This document shows, in pieces, positions 23,948-32,792 of a stretch of 44,234 nt of DNA. The DNA comes from Oligoflexia bacterium (GTDB lineage: Bacteria > Bdellovibrionota > Bacteriovoracia > Bacteriovoracales > Bacteriovoracaceae), in contig JADGAN010000042.1 in NCBI GenBank assembly GCA_015231955.1, positions 1 to 44,234 on the forward strand, given 5' to 3'. A model generated the notes under the pieces. It was not told the origin of the DNA and did no database searches. It saw only the letters and a program-made list of their open reading frames with translations. Position 1 is the stretch's first letter. Every line of letters starts with the position of its first letter. The position numbers and the translations under genes are program-made.

Positions 23948-25219
23948 TCATTGTTGAAAGAATAGAGTGCGGAGTTGTTTGGGGTCGATGCTGTAGAGAG
24001 ATGCGACATTTTGCTTGCAGATTTCTTCGCTGCCGATAATCGGAAGGGCAGAGGCCTCTACCGCTGCTGCTGGGGTAAGCTTGCGAGAGGTGGTCGGTGT
24101 GGCGGTTGCAATAGTCGAGTTTTTCTTGATCTCTTTTAGCGGAATTAAAATTTTTCCTTTGAGAGAATAGGTGATTTTAGGAGCAGTGATGGAGTTTAAA
24201 ACGCTTTGGAGCTCGCTTAAGTGAAGGAGCATGTTTTTGGTAAGCTCTTTATATTCGTTACTGAAGCTGCTCCAGCGAGAGGCAAGAGTGCTTGGGGCAT
24301 CTAGGGAGATACTGCTATTGAGTTGTCCTACAAAGCTAGTGAGCTTTTGATCTTGATAGAGGAGTTTGGCAATAAAACGGCCAAGCTCGACCACTTCACT
24401 TGTGAGTTTGCTTCTAAAGGCGCTATTGAAATTACTGATTTGATGAATGGTGGCCTCGAGATCTTTGGCAATTGGGCCATTTTGTTTAATGAGAGATTCA
24501 ATTTCACTGATCAGAGTTGGGAGCGTTGCCGCTGCATTTGTCTTTAGTGCTTCAATGGAGGCATTAAAAGTGATCATCTGTAGTTTGAAAAGGTTATCTT
24601 GAAGGAAATCACATTTATTGAATTGAGATTCAACAATGGGTGTAGAGGTGCTTTCGGCAGCAGTACAATGTTTTTCTAAAGAATCAAGGAGATCAGTGAT
24701 GGTTTTACAGTAATCTTGATTGTTTTGAAGCTCGCTAGAGAGGTGATCAGTCTCTTTTTTAGCGGAGGTAAGTTGGTTTTTGATAATGTCAATGGTTGCT
24801 AATTGTGGTGCTGTTTGCTCCAAGACGATGGAGTTTGCTTTGTTTGCAAGTTGGATAATTTTCTCGCTATTTTTTTTACAGAGTAAAATTTTTTCTTCAA
24901 CTTTGCTCGATTCTTCATTGAAACTAGTTTCCAAATTTTTAATGAGAAAATTTAATTTTTTAAGCAGCGAGAATGAATAAATGACAAGGGTGACAGTGAT
25001 TGCTCCTAAAATGGCATAGGAAATGAGTAGGGTTTCATCAACAATTTTTATCCCAAGACCATAGACGTAGTTATTGACGATGAGTTTGGCACCGATCAAT
25101 TTAATTAAGTAGGGATAGCCAAAGGCCAGGAGGAGAATAAAGCACAAAATTGTGAGCGTGACTTTGGTTGCAAGGTGAATTTTGGAGAGAGCAGCTTTTG
25201 TATCACTTATCGTTGTCAT
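23948..25219 (-). CDS. Membrane-anchored MCP-like coiled-coil protein
   Basis: The 423-residue protein has two transmembrane segments (about 20-40 and 63-85) enclosing a short loop of some 20 residues, followed by a long cytoplasmic coiled coil. The region LQMITFNASIEALKTNAAATLPTLISEIESLIKQ resembles the signalling hairpin of methyl-accepting chemotaxis proteins (LALNAAIEAARAG...VVAxEVR), but it is degenerate. The E/Q methylation pattern and the CheA/CheW-contact residues are not preserved. A TAGGAAATT ribosome site precedes the ATG. The short periplasmic loop suggests sensing of the membrane or of a partner protein. It is the last gene before a mobile element in the lipoprotein-protease string. 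Confidence 0.6.
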   Translation of the reverse strand: MTTISDTKAALSKIHLATKVTLTILCFILLLAFGYPYLIKLIGAKLIVNNYVYGLGIKIVDETLLISYAILGAITVTLVIYSFSLLKKLNFLIKNLETSFNEESSKVEEKILLCKKNSEKIIQLANKANSIVLEQTAPQLATIDIIKNQLTSAKKETDHLSSELQNNQDYCKTITDLLDSLEKHCTAAESTSTPIVESQFNKCDFLQDNLFKLQMITFNASIEALKTNAAATLPTLISEIESLIKQNGPIAKDLEATIHQISNFNSAFRSKLTSEVVELGRFIAKLLYQDQKLTSFVGQLNSSISLDAPSTLASRWSSFSNEYKELTKNMLLHLSELQSVLNSITAPKITYSLKGKILIPLKEIKKNSTIATATPTTSRKLTPAAAVEASALPIIGSEEICKQNVASLYSIDPKQLRTLFFQQ

Positions 25220-25253
25220 AATTTCCTACCGTGGATTGATAAGTTTTTTTTTA

Positions 25254-26198
25254 TCATATTCCAAGAAGTAGGTCTTTACAACGATCAAAATGCTCTTGAG
25301 GTAATTGGGCGGATCCTCGGGTGCTGATCTGCATTTTGAGATCGTTCTGACACGATTTTTTCCAGAGGCGGATGAAATCCTTGGCGGCCGCGAGAGGATA
25401 GGGGATATCACTGACCGCAGAGATAAAGGGAGAGGTATGGCGATCAATCAGAGGGAAATCGCTTGGGCGTAGACCAAATTTAGAGATGAGTGCCATGAAG
25501 TCATCGTAGTAATCGCCAAGAGAATAAAACTCTGATGCCACAACTTTTAGCGAGGAGTTGCCGCTAAAGGTGAGTTCTTCGCATAGGTACTTGTTAGGGT
25601 ATTGCGAGCGAAAAAGTTCATGCCACACTTTGCACTCAATATAGTAGGCAGAGGCTTCCCCTCCAGGGCCTTCGATGATGGAGGTGATGAAATTTTTCAA
25701 AGTGAAATCTTTAGAGTAGGGATTTAGCTCTTGCCGAAAAACAAAATGGGTGAGTTCATGGGCCAAGTCGAGTGTTGCGGTGTAGATAGAGGCCTCGCGA
25801 TCGATGGTGATAGAGTAGCGGTAATCGATTTTGAGTTGATCGCTATTGGCACTGGCACTGCTGCTGGTGTTATTCCTCGTCTTCCTGATGATAGTGGCGT
25901 CACTAGCGGAGTGAGCACCACTTTTGATCATATGCTCAAGTAAATCATTCGTATGGGTATTGGCCTTTTTAGAGGCGAGTTTGAGCAGAGTAGTGCCAGT
26001 TTTTGAGCGCGACAGCGTTTGCATCAGTAATTTAATGTTAGCATCCTCATTGCTAAAAACTTGACTCCAACGTTGGCCAAAATTTTTACTATCGAGATGT
26101 TGAATAGTGGCCGAAGCTATGGGCCAAGCGTGGCCTAGCGCTGGCAATACGAGCATGAGTAATGAGGTGATGAGGAGAATAAGTAAATAGGTTTTCAC
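25254..26198 (-). CDS. Exported zinc metallopeptidase-like protein (HELTH)
   Basis: The 314-residue protein is translated from a GTG (26196-26198), with a signal peptide of residues 1-24. LDLAHELTHFVFRQE contains the zincin motif HExxH (His147, Glu148, His151). A downstream EGPGGEASAYYIE (176-188) supplies a plausible glutamate third ligand, so it looks like a gluzincin. The family cannot be named from motif alone. The C-terminus carries several Cys residues (YLCEE, SCQND, RCKD) consistent with disulfides in the periplasm or outside. Gene spacing (34 bp to the MCP-like gene and 83 bp to the COG3014-like gene) places it in the same transcription unit. Confidence 0.75.
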   Translation of the reverse strand: MKTYLLILLITSLLMLVLPALGHAWPIASATIQHLDSKNFGQRWSQVFSNEDANIKLLMQTLSRSKTGTTLLKLASKKANTHTNDLLEHMIKSGAHSASDATIIRKTRNNTSSSASANSDQLKIDYRYSITIDREASIYTATLDLAHELTHFVFRQELNPYSKDFTLKNFITSIIEGPGGEASAYYIECKVWHELFRSQYPNKYLCEELTFSGNSSLKVVASEFYSLGDYYDDFMALISKFGLRPSDFPLIDRHTSPFISAVSDIPYPLAAAKDFIRLWKKSCQNDLKMQISTRGSAQLPQEHFDRCKDLLLGI

Positions 26199-26281
26199 CT
26201 AAAAGCTATCGAGTGTTGAGGTTGAAAGGTTTAGGTTTATTGTTTAAGTTGCCAGTTTAGGTACTAACTACTAGCGAGGAG

Positions 26282-28063
26282 TTACTGATATTGAGGAAGT
26301 ATATAGTTGAGTGCGGTGGTTTGGTGACCGTTAGGAATGGTAAAAAATCCCAGTTGGAAATAGTCGGCCTTGCCGCCGCCGCCGCTTCCGCTTCCGATGG
26401 AGCTGACTTTTGCTTTCGCTTCATATTCTCCAGAGGGAAGGTAGAGTTCAGAAATGCGAATGTCGTTTGGGAGGGAACTCCAGTAGCGAGTATCGGCCCT
26501 TTCACTGGCCTCGATCGCCTTAGAGGCGGCCACATAGCTAGCATAGGCAAAAGCTTTGGCCATAAAGCTCGGTGAGCCTTTCTCCGTTGCCATTTTGTAG
26601 ATGCCATAGGCGGCGGCGATAGCGGTGAGGTGTTTTAGGGCCACGCGGGTACCTGTCTTTACGTAGCACATGCCTGCGTCTTCAGCAATGGCCTGTTCCG
26701 CAATGTCGCCAAGAGGGGTGCTAAGGGGCAGGTTGACAGTAGTGATGAGTTCCCCTGTCTCTTTTTTGAAAATTTCGACGACAACACTTTTGCGGACTGG
26801 AGTGGCCTTGACCTTGGGGAGTTCAAAGGCGATGGAGGCCATATTGGTAACAGCATAAGCGGCGCCAAGACCGACTGCGGTTCCTGCAAATTCATTCTTA
26901 TGTCCGGGGGGCGGGAGTAGTCCGAGTTGGTTTGCGGCAAAGCTAGTGAGCATTGTTGCTCCGTAAGTTTGCACTGTCTGGCGCGTCTTTGGGTCTTCAA
27001 TGTTATTTAAAACCCCCTCCATGCCAATGATATATTTGTCTCCAAATTTTTCAGGGATGAAACCATTTTGTAAAACCAAAATTACGCGCGAATTATTTTT
27101 ATTGTTGAGGGCATCTTTGAAATTTTTTTCCACTTTGGCGAGAATTTCTTCACGAGGGGCCAGTTGGTTTTTTAATTGATTCCACTGCTCGGGACGAGCG
27201 CGTTTGGCGAGTGAGAAAATTTTATAATCTAAAAAATCGACCAACTCATTTTGCAGTGGAGTTTGGGTGATAAAATCTTTTTTTACTTTCTCCACTCCTA
27301 ATCCTGGAAATTGGGAGAAGTTGCTTTGAAATTCTAATGCCTTTTGGTTGTAAGAGACGTAGGCATTGTAGTTTTTGAGCAAAAGCTCTTTGCCATCGAT
27401 ATAGAGTTGCAGTGCTGTTTGATGTTCATTGGGGGTTGCAAACGATTCGTGAATCATGCCTCCTAGAATTTTTGCCAAAAGATCGTCTTTAAAGACGGCA
27501 CTTCCCTTGCGTTCCTCTTTCCAGCTAGAGAGTAGTGAATCCCATGCCAGCATTTCGGCGCGAGCACGTTGTAGGTATTCATTACGTTCATTTTGAGAGA
27601 GAGTTTTTGCCGGAGATACTTTGGGCACCTCTTCGATAGAACCGGTGGTATAGAGAAGATAGTAGTCAAGCGCAAGGTAGAAGTGAATGAGTGAGCGCTC
27701 ATAAATGGCACCATAGTAGTTGTCAACGGTGTCGTTGGCAACTACTGTGAGTGCGCTTTTAGAGATACTTTGGGTGTAAAGTTCGCGGGAAGTGGTATCT
27801 GCCATTTGCAGATATTTGGCAGAGAGAAAGTATTTACCGGCGCGATGATAGGTCATGCCTTTCTCCATAAGATGGATCAGCTTTGACTTATCATCACCGA
27901 CTGGAAAAAGTTTATCGATCGTGCTTAAACTCTCATTAAACTTGTTTTGCAGTAGAAGATCTCGAAACTCTTTTTGTTTTTTCGAAACGCCACTAGCACA
28001 GCCTGCAAGTGATAATAACAGTAACCATATCATCATCATTGCAACCATCGGTAAACATTTCAT
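26282..28063 (-). CDS. COG3014-type outer-membrane lipoprotein
   Basis: The 593-residue protein has a lipobox LSLAGCAS (Cys22) and an N-terminal tetratricopeptide-like part (about 25-230, including NEYLQRARAEMLAWDSLL). A glycine/alanine-rich middle (ANQLGLLPPPGHKNEFAGTAVGLGAAYAVTN) and a C-terminal beta-rich region (DTRYWSSLPNDIRISELYLPSGEYEAKAKV) follow. This layout matches the COG3014 family that neighbours lpoB and LPP20 genes in many proteobacteria. An AAGGAG site precedes the ATG. The role is presumably in envelope or peptidoglycan-synthesis support together with LpoB; the molecular function is not established. Confidence 0.75.
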   Translation of the reverse strand: MKCLPMVAMMMIWLLLLSLAGCASGVSKKQKEFRDLLLQNKFNESLSTIDKLFPVGDDKSKLIHLMEKGMTYHRAGKYFLSAKYLQMADTTSRELYTQSISKSALTVVANDTVDNYYGAIYERSLIHFYLALDYYLLYTTGSIEEVPKVSPAKTLSQNERNEYLQRARAEMLAWDSLLSSWKEERKGSAVFKDDLLAKILGGMIHESFATPNEHQTALQLYIDGKELLLKNYNAYVSYNQKALEFQSNFSQFPGLGVEKVKKDFITQTPLQNELVDFLDYKIFSLAKRARPEQWNQLKNQLAPREEILAKVEKNFKDALNNKNNSRVILVLQNGFIPEKFGDKYIIGMEGVLNNIEDPKTRQTVQTYGATMLTSFAANQLGLLPPPGHKNEFAGTAVGLGAAYAVTNMASIAFELPKVKATPVRKSVVVEIFKKETGELITTVNLPLSTPLGDIAEQAIAEDAGMCYVKTGTRVALKHLTAIAAAYGIYKMATEKGSPSFMAKAFAYASYVAASKAIEASERADTRYWSSLPNDIRISELYLPSGEYEAKAKVSSIGSGSGGGGKADYFQLGFFTIPNGHQTTALNYILPQYQ

Positions 28064-28125
28064 CTGTTTCTTCTCCTTCCTTCCTTCCCTTTATTCCTTT
28101 CTTTCTTTTACCCATTGCCAATGCA

Positions 28126-28749
28126 TTACCATCCTGATCCACTTTGCTCTGAATACTTATCAACTTTTGTCCGAGCTCTCATGACCTCTTCTGCAGATTC
28201 GATGTTGGTGATGCGAATATTGACAGAGTATTGCTTAATGGTTTTTCCATCTCTCGATTCTGGTTTCATGATGATGGAGCCAAAGAACATAAGATCAGCA
28301 CCAGTTTGCTTGCCAATGGATTTTGCAGTTGAGGGATCAACCATGCCATCGTTTTGATAGGTGATCTCTTTGAGAATGGCGTTTCTGGCCGCATTATCCA
28401 CGAGAGTAAAATCACCGGAGTTAGAGACTTCTTGTAAAAATTCTTCGTTAAGATCATCAATGGGGAAATAGGCCTCTGCTGTTAAGTTTTTAATTTCGCC
28501 AATAAAAATTTTAGGGGGTTTGCCAGATTTTGCTAAGAAACTTCTAAGGCCTTTGTGGTTTTGCATCTGTTTCATAATATCGCTAACAGCATTGGTTGTA
28601 TCCATGGATACCCACTTGTCGGTGATTTCAAGTGCTTTTTCATCCGATTTTTTAGCATCGACTCTTTGTGCTTTAAAACTGGCGCAGCTGCCTAGGAAGA
28701 GAGCTAAGGATAGTAAAGAAGTGGTCACTAAAAATCTTGAAAGTCTCAT
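28126..28749 (-). CDS. lpoB: LpoB-like penicillin-binding-protein activator lipoprotein
   Basis: The 207-residue lipoprotein has lipobox LFLGSCAS. The mature domain follows the LpoB/TolB-N-like pattern: PKIFIGEIKNLTAE, then FTLVDNAARNAILKEI, QNDGMVDPSTAKSIGKQTGADLMFFGSI and YSVNIRITNIESAEEV. LpoB in enterobacteria spans the periplasm and stimulates the glycosyltransferase/transpeptidase PBP1b. This version has a short linker and belongs to the wider family, so PBP activation is inferred. GAGGTAGCG precedes the ATG. Its neighbours, two LPP20 proteins and the COG3014 protein, are the recurrent companions of this family. Confidence 0.8.
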   Translation of the reverse strand: MRLSRFLVTTSLLSLALFLGSCASFKAQRVDAKKSDEKALEITDKWVSMDTTNAVSDIMKQMQNHKGLRSFLAKSGKPPKIFIGEIKNLTAEAYFPIDDLNEEFLQEVSNSGDFTLVDNAARNAILKEITYQNDGMVDPSTAKSIGKQTGADLMFFGSIIMKPESRDGKTIKQYSVNIRITNIESAEEVMRARTKVDKYSEQSGSGW

Positions 28750-28808
28750 CGCTACCTCACTTAAGTAAAAAGTTGAATAAGTTTGAATTGAGTTAACTAA
28801 ATTACAAA

Positions 28809-29516
28809 TTATAAACCTTGTTTTGCTTTATCGAAATTTACGGAAACATCTTGAAGAGCTTTTTTCACATTTTCTTTGGTTGCAGGATCGTCTACTTTGT
28901 TAATCACATGATTAGCGGCTTCATCAACCGCCTGCTTTAAACGATCTTTCTCCATGCGAATAAGGGTAGCGCAAGTGTAGCCAACGTAATCGCGTTTGGC
29001 GCCTTTGCTTTGGAGAAATTGTCTCTTTTCCCAATAGGTTTTCATAACAGCAGCACCGTGAATGAGTGCTTTGGTTTTTTCTGCAAGTGTGATCTCGATA
29101 AATTCGCGAAGGGGCCTGGTATCGGGATTGTTTGGATCGATGGAAGCTGCACCTTCTTTGGAACTACCGAGTGATTTTTCCACGTAGGTGGCAATTTCTG
29201 AGGCAATGTCAGCGCGGATGTCGGCCTTGGCAAGGTCACAAGCAGATTCGCGATCAACTTTAGGAGAGGTCTCTTTAACGAAGAAGCGATAGGTCTCTTG
29301 ATCTTTTTGCTCTCTTACCCATTCAGAGAGATCTATAACCCATAGAGGTCTTGCATTGTCACTAGATTCACGAATAATGTAATCTTTTTCAATGGAGGTG
29401 TGTACTTCTTCTTCTTTTTTACTACTGCTCGAGCAGCCAGAGAGAAAAGCTGTGGCCATGAGTAATCCAGTAATCAAAATAGTTAAAGACAATTTTGTTC
29501 TTGCTTCCTTCATCAT
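28809..29516 (-). CDS. LPP20-like lipoprotein
   Basis: The 235-residue protein has lipobox FLSGCSSSS. The mature part begins with RPLWVIDLSEWVREQ and contains SACDLAKADIRADIASEIATYVEKSL, the helix typical of LPP20-domain proteins in which repeated Ala/acid positions follow a conserved start. A second helix EFIEITLAEKTKALIHGA and a tail YVGYTCATLIRMEKDRL complete the domain. ATG codons at 29516 and 29513 are both possible. It is the second of four adjacent envelope lipoprotein genes. Confidence 0.75.
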   Translation of the reverse strand: MMKEARTKLSLTILITGLLMATAFLSGCSSSSKKEEEVHTSIEKDYIIRESSDNARPLWVIDLSEWVREQKDQETYRFFVKETSPKVDRESACDLAKADIRADIASEIATYVEKSLGSSKEGAASIDPNNPDTRPLREFIEITLAEKTKALIHGAAVMKTYWEKRQFLQSKGAKRDYVGYTCATLIRMEKDRLKQAVDEAANHVINKVDDPATKENVKKALQDVSVNFDKAKQGL

Positions 29517-29554
29517 AAATTTTTACCCCGTTGTTGATTTTATGCAATGGTTAA

Positions 29555-29582
29555 AAGGTTAATAAGGTTAATAAGGTTGATT
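29555..29582. repeat. Short tandem repeat AGGTTAATA x3
   Basis: The spacer between the two LPP20-type genes contains about three copies of a 9-bp unit (AGGTTAATA, AGGTTAATA, AGGTTGATT). It may be replication slippage in a non-coding spacer and could vary in length between strains, altering spacing within the operon. Confidence 0.6.
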
Positions 29583-29588
29583 CCTAAT

Positions 29589-30608
29589 TTAATTAATACT
29601 TAAATCTTCCCACTCACTGGTAAGAAACTCTTTGAGCTGTTTTAGTGATTTCTCATAGGCCTGCTGATAGTTACGGCCATTGTTTGTGACTGAGGTTTCA
29701 GTGGTGTGAACTTTTTTGCCATCGGCATCTTGGAAATAGAGGGAAAGCGTAAATTTATAGCTTACAAAACCTGGCACATTTAAGAATTGTTCTTCATTGC
29801 TTAGGCTTCCGGTGAGTGCAACACTATGTTCAGGCATACCCTCTTTTTTGGGTTTTACAGTGCTGTAATTTTTTCCATGTAAAATCTTGTTGATGAGAGG
29901 GAGCAGCTCTTTTAGGCCATCTGCAGAGGATATTTTAAGCAGTACCACAAGGTTTGCATCCTTTGCTTGTTGCTTCTTCTCCAGAATTTTTTCATAGGTC
30001 ACAACGCGTGGAACGGATTGTCCACCAACAATTTGGTAGCGCGCATTGACTCTTTCACGGAGGTCGTCGAGCTTTCGCATTTGCGAAAAATTGCCTCCTG
30101 AGCTATCTTTCGAGAGTGCGGTTAGTTTCTCATCGATAGAGTCGATCTTACTTTTCAACTCTTTTTTTGCAGTGATCTTATCTAGTGATGCTAGCGCATA
30201 GTAGCTGTTTTTATCCTGATAACTCTTTTTGATAGATGCTCCCGAGACGAGACCATCCGTAATCTCTTCTAGTTCGCGCGCAGTGTTCTCATTAACCCCT
30301 CCAGAAATGTTGCTGTCGTTGCTTTGCGAGTAGGTGCTTTTGTTAAACGAGCTTTTACCTTGGATTTTTGCTTCAAAGATGAGAGCAATCGCCCGTCTGG
30401 CATTCGCCTCTGCCTCATTACGACTTAGGCCCTCGCCTACTGCACAGAGATCATAGGTATCAGAGCATTCACTCATCACATCGTTGATCCAACGAGGGCG
30501 TTCGTTGCCCTCTTTTTTGTTGGTATCGGATTGAAGCGAGCTACAGGAAAAGATGCAAATAAACAAGGCGAGGAAGTAACACGACTGGATAGAAGTTCTT
30601 TTTTTCAT
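29589..30608 (-). CDS. LPP20-domain lipoprotein, first gene of the Lpo-type cluster
   Basis: The 339-residue protein has lipobox FSCSS after a hydrophobic leader. Mature sequence RPRWINDVMSECSD, then LCAVGEGLSRNEAEANARRAIALIFEAKI, is the LPP20 signature (GxGxxxxxxEAxxxAxxxI). A predicted coiled coil (KKELKSKIDSIDEKLTAL...) and a beta-rich C-terminal domain with VALTGSLSNEEQFLNVPGFVSYKFTLSLYF follow. AGGAA precedes the ATG. The C-terminal part (after about 200) is an extra domain compared with minimal LPP20 proteins. It heads a minus-strand string that runs to the MCP-like gene. Confidence 0.75.
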   Translation of the reverse strand: MKKRTSIQSCYFLALFICIFSCSSLQSDTNKKEGNERPRWINDVMSECSDTYDLCAVGEGLSRNEAEANARRAIALIFEAKIQGKSSFNKSTYSQSNDSNISGGVNENTARELEEITDGLVSGASIKKSYQDKNSYYALASLDKITAKKELKSKIDSIDEKLTALSKDSSGGNFSQMRKLDDLRERVNARYQIVGGQSVPRVVTYEKILEKKQQAKDANLVVLLKISSADGLKELLPLINKILHGKNYSTVKPKKEGMPEHSVALTGSLSNEEQFLNVPGFVSYKFTLSLYFQDADGKKVHTTETSVTNNGRNYQQAYEKSLKQLKEFLTSEWEDLSIN

Positions 30609-30766
30609 GGGAATTCCTATGTGATTTTTAAGATATATATAAACTTATATCGGATAAATTTTGCTATTCATTAATTTTAAGATGGCCTATTTCAATCGGC
30701 CAAGCAAGTAAATTTCTTTTGCACTGGCCTTTTCCATCGAAAGAGAATATTGCTAAATAGACATAT

Positions 30767-30795
30767 TTGATCAACAAAAATATTGTTTTTATGGT
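30767..30795 (+). promoter_or_regulatory. Sigma-70-like promoter of sodB
   Basis: TTGATC (30767-30772), 17 bp, then TATGGT (30790-30795) lies about 70 bp before the sodB ATG. The boxes match the vegetative consensus at 4 of 6 positions each with ideal spacing. No clear Fur-box palindrome is seen. Confidence 0.5.
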
Positions 30796-30865
30796 ACATT
30801 TGAGCCTGAGAATAAACTAAACTGAACTGAATTAGATTAATAAACGTTAAAAAAGGAGATCATCT

Positions 30866-31462
30866 ATGCAGCACCAACTACCGGCACTTCCTTATGCAAT
30901 GGATGCATTAGCACCTCATGTTTCCAGAGAAACGTTAGAGTACCACTATGGAAAGCATCACCAAACATATGTTGATAACTTAAATAAATTAATTCCTGGA
31001 AGCAAATTTGCAGAAATGTCATTGGAACAAATCATTCGCAATTCTGAGGGGGGAATTTTTAACAATGCCGCTCAAGTTTGGAATCACACCTTCTATTGGG
31101 AATCGCTGATTCCTCGCGCCTCTAAAAAATATGATCGCCCTGTGGGAAAACTAGAGCAAGCGATCAATCAAAGCTTTGGCAGTTTTGATGCTTTTAAGGA
31201 GAAATTCTCTCAAGCGGCAGTCAGCACCTTTGGCTCAGGTTGGGCCTGGCTGGTTCGCAATAATAATAGCGGCGTTCTAGAAATCCTTAGCACCTCAAAT
31301 GCACAAACACCGCTGACCGATCCAACGAAGACACTCATCTTCACCTGTGATGTTTGGGAGCACGCTTATTATATCGATTATCGAAATGCGCGCGCAAAGT
31401 ATGTCGACTCCTTCTGGAATTTGGTCAACTACGAGCATGCGCTAAAGAATTTTGAGAAGTAA
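30866..31462 (+). CDS. sodB: Iron superoxide dismutase
   Basis: The 198-residue enzyme disproportionates superoxide in the cytosol (or periplasm; there is no signal peptide here). Metal ligands are His27 region (YHYGKHHQTYV), His of VWNHTFYW, and Asp/His of DVWEHAYYIDY. The glutamine in AAQVWNHTFYW at the position that distinguishes FeSOD from MnSOD supports iron. Length and motifs are normal for SodB. GGAG sits 7 bp before the ATG. The neighbouring gene is convergent and unrelated. Confidence 0.95.
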   Translation: MQHQLPALPYAMDALAPHVSRETLEYHYGKHHQTYVDNLNKLIPGSKFAEMSLEQIIRNSEGGIFNNAAQVWNHTFYWESLIPRASKKYDRPVGKLEQAINQSFGSFDAFKEKFSQAAVSTFGSGWAWLVRNNNSGVLEILSTSNAQTPLTDPTKTLIFTCDVWEHAYYIDYRNARAKYVDSFWNLVNYEHALKNFEK

Positions 31463-31478
31463 TGAACGGTTGCTCTTG

Positions 31479-32147
31479 TTAATAGCGAAGCGAGAGTCCT
31501 GAAGAGATCCCTCCTGACTGTAGTAGTCCTCCACTAAACCCATAAAACGGCATCCCACCGCCAAGGCCAAAGCCATATCCTGGCATCAGTCCTTGGTTGT
31601 AGAGTCCTGCCATATTATTAGCAAGGCCACCTAAACTGCTGCCTAGTAGGCCTGGAATCATGAATGGTGACATGTAATGAGTCTTTGAGGTATCGAAGTT
31701 GTGAGAAGCATAGCTGCTTCTCGAGGGAGCTGCATTGCCAGTACCTTCTCTGCTTCCAGTACTACTGCCACTACTATCTCCATCACCATCTCTTCTTACG
31801 GCCATTGCGGTGTCCTCAGCAAGATGCTTGATTTTATCACTATTTTCGTCATTGTGATTGCTGATTGCTTTGCTGCTGCAGCTTTCTTCTTCTTCTTTTT
31901 CTTTTTCTTTTTCTTTTTCTTTTTCTTCCTCTTCCTCTTTTTTATCTTTATCAAGAGCTTCTACGCGGGCCTGTGGAGATTTCATACTATTATTGTCACC
32001 ATTACCATCACCACCACCATCATCACCATTAGTGTTTGCTGCTTTAGCAGCAGGAAGAGCAAGCAACAGCATGAGGAGAGAGATCACAAAAGTGATGAAG
32101 AGTAGTTTTTTTTGTTTGCTCTCTCTCTCTTTGTTTTTCATTGTCAT
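31479..32147 (-). CDS. Exported low-complexity protein (Glu/Lys and Gly-rich)
   Basis: The 222-residue protein has a clear signal peptide (KKLLFITFVISLLMLLLALPAAKA). Low-complexity segments follow: a DGGGDGNGDNN patch, an EK repeat of about 22 residues encoded by (CTTTTT)-like tracts, a Ser/Gly patch and a Gly/Leu/Tyr-rich C-terminus (GLYNQGLMPGYGFGLGG...). The Gly-rich tail suggests an outer-surface or matrix component. The EK tract is a strand-slippage hotspot. Alternative ATGs at 32147 and 32141 are equal. Real coding status is supported by the signal peptide and AGAGGA upstream; the function is unknown. Confidence 0.6.
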   Translation of the reverse strand: MTMKNKERESKQKKLLFITFVISLLMLLLALPAAKAANTNGDDGGGDGNGDNNSMKSPQARVEALDKDKKEEEEEKEKEKEKEKEEEESCSSKAISNHNDENSDKIKHLAEDTAMAVRRDGDGDSSGSSTGSREGTGNAAPSRSSYASHNFDTSKTHYMSPFMIPGLLGSSLGGLANNMAGLYNQGLMPGYGFGLGGGMPFYGFSGGLLQSGGISSGLSLRY

Positions 32148-32576
32148 CGTATTCCTCTGCCGTAGTATTATCTTGTGATTTCACTTCATCTCCATAAGCT
32201 TATTGTACCTTGAGTTTTTACTGAACAGCGAATTTTTGCTGTCAGCAGAGGGTCGGAAGGCCATTTCGAGTGCCAATTTTCGTTGGCATAGCAGCAGAGC
32301 TATTCCATTGGAATTACAGTAGTTCGTTGCGAAATGCTGCTGGCGAATTTTTTGCTAGCAAGGCCACCGCAACCTCTTTTATTGATCTTTTCTAATAAAA
32401 TCTGTCAGGTAATGAAAGTATGCTAGGTGCCAATTGTTGTTGCCAGTCGCACAAAGTAATTTGTTGCTCTTAAATTTTAAGTTGATGATTGACAGAATAG
32501 CATTCGTAGACAAAACTCGGTTCATTCGTTTCATTATCTTGATTGTTTCTTTCCGTTTGATGAGTCTAAATTGTGT
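32148..32576. other. Gene-free interval before tRNA-Arg with degenerate repeats
   Basis: These 429 bp contain no supported gene. GCGAATTTTTGCT (32228-32240) recurs as GCGAATTTTTTGCT (32343-32356), each next to a TGCT/AGCA mini-palindrome. GCCAA (32272-32276) and TTGGC (32283-32287) form a small hairpin. The pattern may be a decayed repeat or a small RNA. The AT-rich DNA 32500-32570 should include the tRNA promoter, but no strong -10 is visible. Confidence 0.35.
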
Positions 32577-32653
32577 GCGGGAATAGCTCAGTTGGATAGA
32601 GTAACTGGCTTCGAACCAGTAGGTCGGGGGTTCAATTCCCTCTTCCCGTACCA
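32577..32653 (+). tRNA. tRNA-Arg (UCG)
   Basis: The 77-nt cloverleaf includes the encoded CCA. The acceptor stem is GCGGGAA/TTCCCGT with a first-position G-U pair. The D stem is GCTC/GAGT; the anticodon stem is ACTGG/CCAGT with loop CTTCGAA, giving anticodon UCG (codons CGN, mainly CGA). The T arm is GGGGG-TTCAATT-CCCTC. All stems pair well. A long reverse-strand frame through this gene is an artefact. Confidence 0.93.
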
Positions 32654-32792
32654 TTCAAAAAAACAAAAATAAAAATAAAATTTTCTTGAGGTAGACTTGA
32701 AAAGGAGAATGCGCTTATATTTAGAGTTAAGAGCAAAATAGTGCGGCCGAGCTTATGCTTGAGCTTCAACTAATCTCTTAAGGTCATCATGT

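Noticed and set aside
31701-32178. Plus-strand frames rich in Phe/Ser opposite the low-complexity protein
   Set aside because: They are mirror translations of the EK tract (poly-Phe/Ser) with no start signal or domain.
32379-32654. Reverse-strand frame of about 91 residues starting MVREEGIEPP
   Set aside because: Its N-terminal third is the antisense of the tRNA-Arg gene and matches the well-known spurious protein pattern generated from reversed tRNAs. There is no ribosome site.
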